NCBI GenBank assembly: GCA_016213675.1
Contig: JACQZW010000078.1
Coordinates: 1 to 64,000 of the forward strand
Reading direction: 5' to 3'
Length of the DNA stretch: 64,000 bases
Source of the DNA: Acidobacteriota bacterium
GTDB taxonomy: Bacteria; Acidobacteriota; Thermoanaerobaculia; Thermoanaerobaculales; Thermoanaerobaculaceae
In this document: one piece after another, positions 44,469 to 52,079 of the stretch
Numbering within the stretch: the stretch's first letter is position 1
How the letters are laid out: every line of letters starts with the position of its first letter
The notes under the pieces: generated by a model
Databases searched by the model: none
What the model was told of the DNA's origin: nothing
The model's input: the letters and a program-made list of their open reading frames with translations, nothing else
Position numbers and translations under genes: made by a program

Positions 44469-46456
44469 GAGGCCACCTTCCACACCAGCAGGACGAGCAG
44501 CGTGAGGGCGATGTAGAGGACGTAGAGCTGGACCCGGCCGTGCTGCAGCCAGCGCAGGCTGCCGAGCGCCTTCGCGGCGCCGGCGAACAGCGGGAGGTAG
44601 ACCGCCCGGGCGGCGAGGTCCGCGGTGTGGCTCGCGAACGAGCCCGGGGCCGGGAAGGGTCCCTCCGGCACTGTCTCGTGCCGTTCGGTCCGCAGCAACG
44701 GGGAGAACAGGTCGACCAGCGGCTGGGCGAACGACGAGGCGGTGTACTGCATCCGCGGCGTCGGCGCCGCGTAGCCGCAGTCCCAGGTGCCCGCCCGGGT
44801 GACGGCCCGGCCGCGCAGGAGGAGGCGGCGCGCCAGCGCGAGCAGCGCCACGCCGGCGATCACGGCGAGGAAGACCCAGACCACGGCGGTGACGGCGGCC
44901 GTCGCGCCGACCAGCGGGGCCTCCGCCGCCGGCACGCCGAGGGCGGTCGCGACCTGGGCGACCGCCGGGGCGACGAGGCGCAGCGCGAGCGGCGCCGCGA
45001 GCGCCACGGCGACGCAGGCGAGGGCGAGGAGCGCCATCGGCCCGCGCATTGCCCGTCCCACCTCGTGCGCGTCGCGCGCGCGGGTGCTCCTGGGCTCGCC
45101 GAGGACGACGACACCGAACGCCTTGGCGAAGCAGGCCACCGCGAGGCCGCCGATCAGGGCGAGGGCGGCGATCACGACGAGGGCGACGACGACGGCGCCG
45201 CGCGGCGCGACGGCGGCGGAGAAGGCGCCGAAGTAGACGAGGAACTCGCTGACGAAGCCGTTGAGAGGCGGCAGGCCGGAGATCGCCGCCGCCCCGACCA
45301 GGAACGTCCCGCCGGTCCACGGCATGCGGCGCAGCAGCCCGCCCTGGCGATCGAGATTGCGGCTGCCGGTCGCTTGGGCGACGGCGCCCGCGCCGAGGAA
45401 GAGCAGCCCTTTGAAGAGCGCGTGGTTGAGGACGTGGAACAGCGCTCCCGCGAACCCCGCGAACGACACCACCGGCAGGCCGGCCGCCGCGCCGGTCACG
45501 CCGAGGCCGAGGCCAAGGGTGATGATGCCGATGTTCTCGACGCTGTGATACGCGAGCAGGCGCTTGAGGTCGTGCTGGGCCAGGGCGAAGAGGACCCCGA
45601 GGACCCCCGAGGCGGCGCCGATGCCGACCAGCGCCCCTCCCCACCACAGCCGCGGCGGCCCGAGCAGCGAGAGGACGAGGATCAGCCCGAAGATCCCCAT
45701 CTTGATCATCACGCCCGACATCAGCGCGGAGACGTGGGAGGGCGCCGCGGGGTGGGCCTCGGGCAGCCAGACGTGGAGGCCGAAGAAGCCGGCCTTGGTG
45801 CCGAAGCCGACGACGGCGAGGAGGAACACGGCGGTGGCGAGCGGCGAGCCGGCGAGCCCGGCCTGCCGCATGCGGTCGAAGTCCAGCGACCCGGCCGCCC
45901 GCCCGAGGAGCACGAACATCGCGAGCAGGAACGCGGTCCCGAGGTGCGTGGCCACGAGGTAGGTCCAGCCTGCCTCCCGCGCCTCCTCGCGCTCGTGCGA
46001 GAAGGTGACGAGGAAGTAGGCGGCGAGCGACATGACCTCCCAGGCGACGAGGAAGAGCACCGCGTTGCGGGCGAGGAGCACCACGGCCATGGCGGCGAGG
46101 AGCGTGCAGAGGTGGAACCAGTGGGCGCCCAGCGAGTGATGCGCGGCCTCGTCGGCGAGATAGCGGGTGCCGTACACCGCGGCGAGCGCCGACAGGACGA
46201 AGAGCGGCACGAGGAAGATCGCGGCGAGCGGGTCGAGGCGGAGGACGATCGCGCCGTAGGGCACGTCCCACGCCCGGACCAGCTCCTCGGTCCGGGCGGT
46301 GAGGAGGACACGGCCCGCGGCGACGAGGCCGAGGACGGCCCCGGTGACCACGCCGGCGGCGGCGAGCCGGCTCGCCCTCGCCGGCGACCGGGACGCCGCC
46401 AGGGCGGCAATGCCGCCGGCCGCCACGCAGGCGATCCCGAGGAGCAGGAGGCCCAC
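44465..46456 (-). CDS. Ehr antiporter-like subunit, HyfB/NuoL-like
   Basis: 663 aa, about 16 helices. FLVAWEVMSLAAYFLV (TM5 Glu), GTKAGFFGLHVWLPEAHPAAPSHVSALMSG (TM7 Lys and the discontinuous helix) and HDLKRLLAYHSVENIGII with HVLNHALFKGLLFLGAG are the proton-channel motifs. The intact LPEAHPAAPSHVSALMSG shows what the stop-bearing paralogue at 42179 should look like. The GTG start overlaps the stop of the PtsN-like gene (TAGTG). Confidence 0.92.
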   Translation of the reverse strand: MGLLLLGIACVAAGGIAALAASRSPARASRLAAAGVVTGAVLGLVAAGRVLLTARTEELVRAWDVPYGAIVLRLDPLAAIFLVPLFVLSALAAVYGTRYLADEAAHHSLGAHWFHLCTLLAAMAVVLLARNAVLFLVAWEVMSLAAYFLVTFSHEREEAREAGWTYLVATHLGTAFLLAMFVLLGRAAGSLDFDRMRQAGLAGSPLATAVFLLAVVGFGTKAGFFGLHVWLPEAHPAAPSHVSALMSGVMIKMGIFGLILVLSLLGPPRLWWGGALVGIGAASGVLGVLFALAQHDLKRLLAYHSVENIGIITLGLGLGVTGAAAGLPVVSFAGFAGALFHVLNHALFKGLLFLGAGAVAQATGSRNLDRQGGLLRRMPWTGGTFLVGAAAISGLPPLNGFVSEFLVYFGAFSAAVAPRGAVVVALVVIAALALIGGLAVACFAKAFGVVVLGEPRSTRARDAHEVGRAMRGPMALLALACVAVALAAPLALRLVAPAVAQVATALGVPAAEAPLVGATAAVTAVVWVFLAVIAGVALLALARRLLLRGRAVTRAGTWDCGYAAPTPRMQYTASSFAQPLVDLFSPLLRTERHETVPEGPFPAPGSFASHTADLAARAVYLPLFAGAAKALGSLRWLQHGRVQLYVLYIALTLLVLLVWKVAS

Positions 46457-47163
46457 TACGGCGCTCCCGCCCCGGCGTGGGCCGACCGCTGGGCCATCGC
46501 CTCGTCGAGCCGTCCGGCGGCGGCGAGGATCTCGTCGCGGCTCGCCTGGCGGACGATCAGCGCCTTGAAGTCGGCGTCGCGGAGGGCGAAGGCGATCCGC
46601 GACAGGAGCTGCAAATGCGCCCGGGCGGTCGGGCTGACCAGGGAGAAGAGCGCGTGGACCGGCTGGCCGTCGAGGGCGCCGAAGTCGACCGGCCGCTCGA
46701 GGAAGCCGAGGGTGATCGTCGGCCGGTCGGTGTGCAGGACGATGGGGCTGCGCGGATGGGGGATCGCGATGCCGTCGCCGATGCCGGTGGACTGCAGCGC
46801 CTCGCGGGCGAGCAGGACACGGAGGAGGAAGTCCCGGCTGACCTCCTCGGGCAGGCGCATGACCTCGACGAGGGCCTGCAGCACGGTGGACTTGTCGTGG
46901 CCGCCGAGCCGGTAGTAGATGCCGCCGTCGCGCAGCGCCTGCGCGAAACCTGCGGGGAGCGCGGCCGCGCTCTCGGGCTCGGCGAAGAGGTCGGCGGAGA
47001 CGTTGATCCGCTGCGCGCTCGCCCACTCGAGCAGCTCGGCGCGGTTGAAGCGGAACTGGTCGTTGACGCGATAGGCCGGTAGCCTCCCCTGGCTGATCCA
47101 GCGGTAGACCGTCTTCTCGGAAACCTCCAACAGCCTCGACACGTCGCGCACCGTGAGCTGCAT
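46456..47163 (-). CDS. PtsN-like protein: excisionase-type HTH plus PTS EIIA domain, first gene of the Ehr operon
   Basis: 235 aa. Residues 1-55 form a MerR/excisionase-type HTH ([40 protein letters not shown]). Residues about 80-230 form an EIIA-fructose/nitrogen domain with the phosphorylatable His136 in [15 protein letters not shown] 47163 has SD GGAGGG; an ATG at 47235 is also in frame. The fusion suggests a DNA-binding regulator controlled by phosphorylation. Its overlap with the HyfB-like gene suggests it tunes the Ehr complex. Confidence 0.85.
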   Translation of the reverse strand: MQLTVRDVSRLLEVSEKTVYRWISQGRLPAYRVNDQFRFNRAELLEWASAQRINVSADLFAEPESAAALPAGFAQALRDGGIYYRLGGHDKSTVLQALVEVMRLPEEVSRDFLLRVLLAREALQSTGIGDGIAIPHPRSPIVLHTDRPTITLGFLERPVDFGALDGQPVHALFSLVSPTARAHLQLLSRIAFALRDADFKALIVRQASRDEILAAAGRLDEAMAQRSAHAGAGAP

Positions 47164-47206
47164 GACGCCCTCCGCGGCGATTCTCGGACGATGGACAACC
47201 CTGGAC

Positions 47207-47235
47207 ATCTTCACCCTCGTATCCACTGATGTCAA
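47207..47235 (-). promoter_or_regulatory. Candidate promoter for the PtsN-Ehr operon
   Basis: Perfect TTGACA (47235-47230), then 17 bp, then GAAGAT (47212-47207, 3 of 6). It lies 44 bp before ATG 47163. An excisionase-like regulator may bind here. Confidence 0.4.
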
Positions 47236-47291
47236 ACCCTCGAGACAGCCGGTGCTCGATCCGGCCGGGCGGCCGGGACGCCGGCCTAAGC

Positions 47292-47297
47292 TACAAT
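47292..47297 (+). promoter_or_regulatory. -10 box (TACAAT) for asnS
   Basis: TACAAT lies 23 nt before ATG 47321, which has SD GGAGGG. No -35 is evident. Confidence 0.4.
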
Positions 47298-47320
47298 TTC
47301 CCTTCGTTGTGGAGGGCCGG

Positions 47321-48616
47321 ATGAGAGACGCCGAGATTCGCGAGCTGCCGCAACTGATCGGTCAGGAGGTGAGGGTCCGGGGCTGGCTGTACAACGCACG
47401 CTCCTCGGGCAAGCTGCGCTTCCTGGTGGTGCGCGACGGCTCGGGCTACCTCCAGGCGGTGGTGTTCAAGCCCTCGGCGAGCGAGACGCTGTGGAACGAC
47501 GCCGAGCGGCTCACCCAGGAGTCGTCGCTGTGGGTCGTCGGCACGGTCAAGGAGGACGGCCGCGCGCCCGGCGGCGTCGAGCTCGGCGTCAGCGAGCTCG
47601 GCATCGTCAGCCTGTGCCCGGAGTACCCGATCACCCCGAAGGAGCACGGCCCCGACTTCCTGCTCAACAACCGTCACCTGTGGCTGCGCTCGAAGCGCCA
47701 GCACGCGGTCATGCGGGTGCGCAACGAGATCGTCTTCGGCATCCGCGACTTCTTCTACCAGCGCAACTACGTCAACATCGACTCGCCGATCCTCACCCCG
47801 GCGGCGTGCGAGGGGACCTCGACGCTGTTCTCGACCGACTACTTCGGCGACACCGCGTACCTTTCACAGTCCGGCCAGCTCTACCTCGAGCCGGCGGCGG
47901 CGGCGCACGGCAAGGTGTACTGCTTCGGGCCGACGTTCCGTGCCGAGAAGTCGAAGACCCGCCGGCACCTCATGGAGTTCTGGATGGTCGAGCCCGAGGT
48001 CGCGTGGATGCACTTCGACGGCCTTCTCGACCTCGCCGAGGAGTTCGTCTCGAGCCTCGTCGCTCGCGTCCTCGACCGCTGCGCCGACGAGCTCGCCTGG
48101 CTCGAGCGCGACGTCGCCAAGCTGGCCCCGGCGGCCGAGCGGCCCTACCCGCGCATCGACTACGGCGACGCCGTCGAGCGGCTGAAGGCCAAGGGGTTCC
48201 CCGCCCAGTTCGGCGACGACTTCGGCGGCGACGAGGAGACCGCGCTCGCCGACGACGCCGGCAAGCCGACGATGATCACCCGCTACCCGGCGGCGATCAA
48301 GGCGTTCTACATGGAGCCGGACCCGACCGATCCGGCGCGGGCGCTCGCGGTGGACATGATCGCCCCCGAGGGGTACGGCGAGATCATCGGCGGCAGCGAG
48401 CGCATCTCGTCGTACGACAAGCTCGAGCAGCGCATCGCCGAGCACGGCCTGCCGCGCCAGGCGTTCGAGTGGTACCTCGACGTCCGCAAGTACGGCGCCT
48501 TCCCGCACTCGGGGTTCGGCATGGGGATCGAGCGGGTGGTGTCGTGGATGTGCGGGCTGTCGCACCTCCGCGAGGCGATCCCCTACCCGAGAATGCTGAA
48601 TCGTCTGTATCCCTAG
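47321..48616 (+). CDS. asnS: Asparaginyl-tRNA synthetase
   Basis: 431 aa. N-terminal OB-fold anticodon domain ([20 protein letters not shown]). Class II motif 2 around [26 protein letters not shown] (FRAE with the AsnRS-type SKTRRHLxEFxMxEPE), and motif 3 [13 protein letters not shown]. The [11 protein letters not shown] segment is also typical of AsnRS. A second, broken copy of its last ~130 codons lies at 51359-51750. Confidence 0.94.
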   Translation: MRDAEIRELPQLIGQEVRVRGWLYNARSSGKLRFLVVRDGSGYLQAVVFKPSASETLWNDAERLTQESSLWVVGTVKEDGRAPGGVELGVSELGIVSLCPEYPITPKEHGPDFLLNNRHLWLRSKRQHAVMRVRNEIVFGIRDFFYQRNYVNIDSPILTPAACEGTSTLFSTDYFGDTAYLSQSGQLYLEPAAAAHGKVYCFGPTFRAEKSKTRRHLMEFWMVEPEVAWMHFDGLLDLAEEFVSSLVARVLDRCADELAWLERDVAKLAPAAERPYPRIDYGDAVERLKAKGFPAQFGDDFGGDEETALADDAGKPTMITRYPAAIKAFYMEPDPTDPARALAVDMIAPEGYGEIIGGSERISSYDKLEQRIAEHGLPRQAFEWYLDVRKYGAFPHSGFGMGIERVVSWMCGLSHLREAIPYPRMLNRLYP

Positions 48617-48648
48617 CGCCGCGCCAGCCCCGACGAACCCGAGTCTCT

Positions 48649-48726
48649 CGTAGGGGCGGGGCTTGTCCCCGCCCGTCGCCAAGCTGGCAGGTGCGACGAC
48701 GGGCGGCCGCGAGGGCCGCCCCTACG
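48649..48726. repeat. Palindromic intergenic element, copy 1
   Basis: 78 bp bounded by perfect 11-bp inverted ends CGTAGGGGCGG / CCGCCCCTACG. Two internal hairpins: GGGGCGGGGC-TTG-TCCCCGCCC, and one around GGGCGGCCGC/GAGGGCCGCCC. A centre with GTCGCC and GTGCGACGA separates them. It lies 33 bp after the asnS stop. Confidence 0.8.
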
Positions 48727-49007
48727 AAAGACGCTCCTTGCGGCTGGCCCAATCCGGGCGGCGCCGCTGCCGCGGGCAGAAACCTGCCGGGCGGATCAGT
48801 CGATCGCGGCAGCCTGGCGGCGGCCTCGCCGATGATCGTCAGCTTGTGCAGGGTTGCGCTGCGCCTTGCCGAACAGGGCAAGCTCGCGGACGGAGTGCCG
48901 CCGGCACGGGCGCTCCAGCGCGTCCCTCGGAGTAGTGTCCGCTTGAGTGGTGTATGAGCGCGTCGTCGTCGTAGGGGAGCGAGCCTGTGGGTCCCCGTGG
49001 CCGCGCA
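48727..49007. other. Non-coding stretch containing the 45-bp tail shared with the second asnS end
   Basis: 48740-48784 matches 51911-51955 over 45 bp with one difference. After it come scrambled bases with TAGTGTCCGCTTGAG at 48932-48946, which looks like a transposon end but matches nothing I can name. No gene is supported here. Confidence 0.5.
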
Positions 49008-49919
49008 CTAGGGCTTATGCCACAGATCGGAGGTGACGGTGTTGTTGGCGCTGCTGCGCTCTCGGAAGCCCGGTGTCAGAGTCGCCCGGCACCGCAACGT
49101 CTCGACGTTCTTGCTGTTGACCTCGACGACCCAACCGCGATTCGAGAGTTCGTTCGGCTGCAGCCTGTAGTGCGTGTCGAACCCGCTCACCAGCTTCCGG
49201 AAGCTCTGGCCGTTCGCGCTGCACTGGAACTCGACATTGATGCTGCCGTCGAGCTTCCCGTCGCCGACGTTCTGCACTTCCAGGTCTCCGAAACAGTGCG
49301 AGGCGTCGATGTTGTCATGCTGACATCTGGAGACCCGTATCCGGCGGGCAACCGGGTCCGGGATTCCCGCATCGTAGTGCTGACAGTCGGATACCCTGGA
49401 TTTCGTCACGGCCGCGGGCTGCGCTATGTTTCCGGGATCGATCTCCGCCAGGAAGCAGTAGTCGCCACTCTCCCTGAAGCTGAAGAGCTTCCCGGCAGCC
49501 GTGTCGTGGTTGTGCGCCTGAGCGGCGAAGTGGAACGTCTCCAACTGCGTCCACGGAGCCTCGTACTTCGTCTTGTAGGAGAGACGGACGTCGATCGGCC
49601 CCTTCGTGCCCTCGCCGAGGTTGCGGATCTCGACTCGGACCCTCAGGCAGAGCGGCTCGTTGCACTCGACCTTGCTCACGAGCACGCGCGTCACGCGCAG
49701 GTCCGGGGCGGGACCCAGCAGCGCCGGGATCCCTTGGAGGGGCGGCCGCTTCTGAACCTGGCGGGTGGTCTGCGCGAGGGCGGGCGCTGTAATTGACACC
49801 ACAGCGATCGAAACGACCACGAGCCCACGCTTGATGGTCCCTCCAACCGATGCGGCGCAAGACACTCCCTTGCAGGAAACCGTGACTCCGCTGGCACCAG
49901 GAAAGCTGGAGCGTTTCAT
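49008..49919 (-). CDS. Secreted CARDB-like beta-sandwich protein
   Basis: 303 aa from ATG 49919 (SD AGGAAGGAG). The N-terminus is positively charged, with a hydrophobic core GLVVVSIAVVSITAPALAQ and a predicted cut after ALAQ. Two CARDB-like Ig-fold repeats follow: PDLRVTRVLV...LRVRVEIRNLGEGTKGPIDV, then HCFGDLEVQNVGDGKLDGSI, with paired Cys residues. The C-terminus FRERSSANNTVTSDLW matches the E-x-NN-x closing pattern. The function is unknown. It lies between the two asnS 3' ends. Confidence 0.72.
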   Translation of the reverse strand: MKRSSFPGASGVTVSCKGVSCAASVGGTIKRGLVVVSIAVVSITAPALAQTTRQVQKRPPLQGIPALLGPAPDLRVTRVLVSKVECNEPLCLRVRVEIRNLGEGTKGPIDVRLSYKTKYEAPWTQLETFHFAAQAHNHDTAAGKLFSFRESGDYCFLAEIDPGNIAQPAAVTKSRVSDCQHYDAGIPDPVARRIRVSRCQHDNIDASHCFGDLEVQNVGDGKLDGSINVEFQCSANGQSFRKLVSGFDTHYRLQPNELSNRGWVVEVNSKNVETLRCRATLTPGFRERSSANNTVTSDLWHKP

Positions 49920-50196
49920 CGTAGTTCTCCTTCCTGTGATTTCTGAGCTAGTTATCGCGCGGGTGGCGGACGGCGTCGACGCGGCGCTGCACCGGGCGGC
50001 GCCGGCGGGTCTCTCCAAGCTAGGACGGCGCCTGTCCCGCATCCCCCCGCTTTCCGCAGCGGCGTGCTGCAAGACCGCGAAGTGAACCGCGCCGAGAGCC
50101 ATGCGCTCGATTCCACCTTTCAACAACTAGAACGTCACCATTCGACAAAGCGCACGTGAACCGCCCCCGGTTCCTTGGACAGATGGTTGATGGTAC
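49920..50196. other. Spacer between the CARDB-like gene and the IS3 remnant
   Basis: No open frame is convincing. About 50150-50180 the sequence GTTCCTTGGACAGAT resembles the outer end of an IS3-family element; the other end was not found. Confidence 0.35.
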
Positions 50197-50880
50197 TCAC
50201 GCCGCCTCTCCGAGGGAAGTTGTCAGGGCCTGACGGGTGGCGGCGGGAGTCTCGAAGCCGTGCTTCTCGACCAACCAGGCGTTGTTGTAGCGCTGGCCGA
50301 ATGCGGTGAGCGCGGCCTGGAGGTCGGCGATCGTGTCGAAGGTGCGAATCCACAGGAGCTGCTCCTTGAGTGTCCGGATGAAGCGCTCGGCGCAGCCGCT
50401 ACCTCCCGGCTCGCGGACAAACGCAGGGGACGACTCGATGCCAAGGAAGCGAAGCTCGGCCTGGAAGTGGTCGCTCATGAACTGGCTGCCGTGGTCATGG
50501 CGCAGCCGCAGGCCCGCGGCCCGATCCTGCTCGTACGCCCCGAAGGCGAACGGGACGGCTTGGCGCAGCGGTTCGTCGGCTTCGAAGCGAGTGGCCCGCG
50601 CCGCGACGTGCAGTCCCAAGCACTCGGCCGTGCAGTGATCGACCAGGATGAAGACGTTGGCGGTGCCCTCGTGGCCGGTCAGGGTCGAGGTGATGTCGAT
50701 GCCCCAGACGTCATCCGGCTACTGGCGGTGATCGTCCCGTCGTGCGCCTTGGGGCCGTGCGGCTGCCCGGCTCGGGTCGGCGCCAGCAGGTTGTGCTCCC
50801 GCATCAGACGCAGCGTGCGGCGCTTCGACGTCCGGACGCCGGCCACCCGCAGGCGCGCCCAGACCTTGCCACGTTGCGCA
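50197..50880 (-). pseudogene. IS3-family transposase OrfB remnant, frameshifted and 5'-truncated
   Basis: Minus strand. 50880-50730 reads KVWARLRVAGVRTSKRRTLRLMREHNLLAP, the HTH_21 region just before the DDE domain. Near 50722 the frame breaks: a TAG precedes PDDVWGIDITSTLTG in the shifted frame. From there the DDE core is open to the stop at 50197: Asp in WGIDIT, Asp in LRHDHGSQF and Glu in GCAERFIRTLKE. OrfA and the first part of OrfB are missing, replaced at about 50880 by the GGDEF remnant. The element is dead. Confidence 0.85.
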
Positions 50881-51162
50881 CGAGTGACACGGTGGCCCGA
50901 ATGGGGGGAGACGAGTTCGCCGCGATCCTTCCGGAGTCGGCCCCCTCCCGAGGCGTGCGAGGTTGTGGGGCGCGTGCTCCGCGCCGTCGCGGCGGAGGCC
51001 GGCAGGCTCGGCTGGCCGGTCACATTCTCCGTCGGCCTCGTGAGCTGCGCGCGGCCGGAGTGCACCTCCGAGGAGTTGCTGCAGCGTGCCGACGCGCTCA
51101 TGTACGAGGTGAAGCGGAGCGGCAAGAACAGCCTCCGCGCGCCCATCCTTGCTGCGGGCTGA
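50868..51162 (+). pseudogene. GGDEF (diguanylate cyclase) C-terminal remnant
   Basis: LRTSDTVARMGGDEFAAILPES contains the GGDEF signature. The frame then shifts within a C-rich run near 50940, and the remainder (CEVVGRVLRAVAAEAGRLG, FSVGLVSCARPECTSEELLQ, ADALMYEVKRSGKNSLR) is the usual C-terminal half. Its 5' part is lost at the junction with the IS3 remnant. Confidence 0.82.
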
Positions 51163-51268
51163 GACCACCCCCCGGGGCGAGTCCGCGCCCGATTGACTCG
51201 TGTGGATCGCAGCCAACCCCGAGCAGCTCTGATTCGACGAGTCAGCGGCGAGGCTGGCGATGGTGACC

Positions 51269-51358
51269 TCACCAGGCGGTCTTCAGGCCGAGGCGCGAGA
51301 GGCGGCGAATGAACCGGTCGTCGAAAGTGGCAATGGCGTCGTGTCTTCCCGCGCGGGT
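51269..51358 (-). pseudogene. PIN-domain (VapC-like) toxin C-terminal remnant
   Basis: The minus strand encodes [23 protein letters not shown] then TGA, matching the last strand and helix of VapC-type PIN domains (the xATxDxxFxR pattern). Upstream sequence is replaced exactly where the asnS fragment begins. Confidence 0.5.
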
Positions 51359-51750
51359 CACGGCGACGAGGAGACCGCGCTCGCCGACGACGCCGGCAAG
51401 CCGACGATGATCACCCGCTTCCCGGCGGCGATCAAGGCGTTCTACATGGAGCCGGACCCGAACGATCCGGCGCGGGCGGCGCCGCGGACATGATCGCCCC
51501 CGAGGGGTACGGCGAGATCATCGGCGGCAGCGAGCGCATCTCGTCGTACGAGAAGCTCGAGCAGCGCATCGCCGAGCACGGCCTGTCGCGCCAGGCGTTC
51601 GAGTGGTACCTCGACGTCCGCAAGTACGGCGCCTTCCCGCACTCCGGCTTCGGCATGGGGATTGAGCGGGTGGTGTCGTGGATGTGCGGGCTGTCGCACC
51701 TGCGCGAGGCGATCCCCTACCCGAGAATGCTGAACCGGCTCTACCCGTAA
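51359..51750 (+). pseudogene. Duplicate 3' end of asnS, frameshifted
   Basis: Starts abruptly at [19 protein letters not shown] and is nearly identical to asnS codons from about 303 to the end. A one-base deletion near 51477 (GCGGGCGGCGCCGCG against GCGGGCGCTCGCGGTG) shifts the frame; the remainder from [13 protein letters not shown] to MLNRLYP and its stop is intact. A few substitutions (Y/F, T/N, D/E, P/S) show that it has diverged, so it is not a recent assembly artefact. Confidence 0.92.
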
Positions 51751-51799
51751 CCGCCTGCGGGAAAGTGCCGCGAGCGCCCCGCCGCTCCTCCTTGTCCTT

Positions 51800-51884
51800 C
51801 GTAGCGGCCGGCCGTTGGCCGGCCGTCGCCGCCCGGGCAAGTGCGACGAGCAAGAGGCCGGCCGCCCGGCGGGCGGCCGCTACG
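51800..51884. repeat. Palindromic intergenic element, copy 2
   Basis: 85 bp bounded by perfect 11-bp inverted ends CGTAGCGGCCG / CGGCCGCTACG. Internal hairpins: GCGGCCGGCC-GTT-GGCCGGCCG, and one around GGCCGGCCGC/GGCGGGCGGCCGC. It is placed after the asnS duplicate as copy 1 is after asnS and shares the GTCGCC...GTGCGACGA centre, but the stem sequences differ. Confidence 0.78.
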
Positions 51885-52079
51885 TCGCTTTAGGAGCCAG
51901 GCCGGTCCTCGCGGCTGGCCCAATCCGGGCGGCGCCGCTGCCGCGGGCGGAAACCCTCGTCATCTCGACTAGATAAGCCCCCCTCTTCTACTGAAACAGA
52001 CAGTACGTCATGGCTTATGAGCGCAATCTCCGATTCCGCGGGCGAACGCTCGCAACGGTCGCGCCCACACGGCACCGAC
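51885..52079. other. Spacer before rdrB, with the 45-bp shared tail
   Basis: 51911-51955 repeats 48740-48784 with one change. Homology to the first copy stops at GAAACC. The remaining ~120 bp, of lower GC, show no gene and mark the edge of the defence island. Confidence 0.5.

Noticed and set aside
39009..46915. Very long plus-strand frames opposite the Ehr operon
   Set aside because: Arg/Gly/Asp-rich antisense of membrane proteins; no motif or ribosome site.
50197..50880. Active insertion sequence
   Set aside because: OrfA and the OrfB N-terminus are missing, and a frameshift/TAG precedes the DDE core.
51359..51750. A second aminoacyl-tRNA synthetase-like gene (AsnA/GenX-type paralogue)
   Set aside because: It lacks everything before motif 3 and is frameshifted; it is a fragment of asnS.
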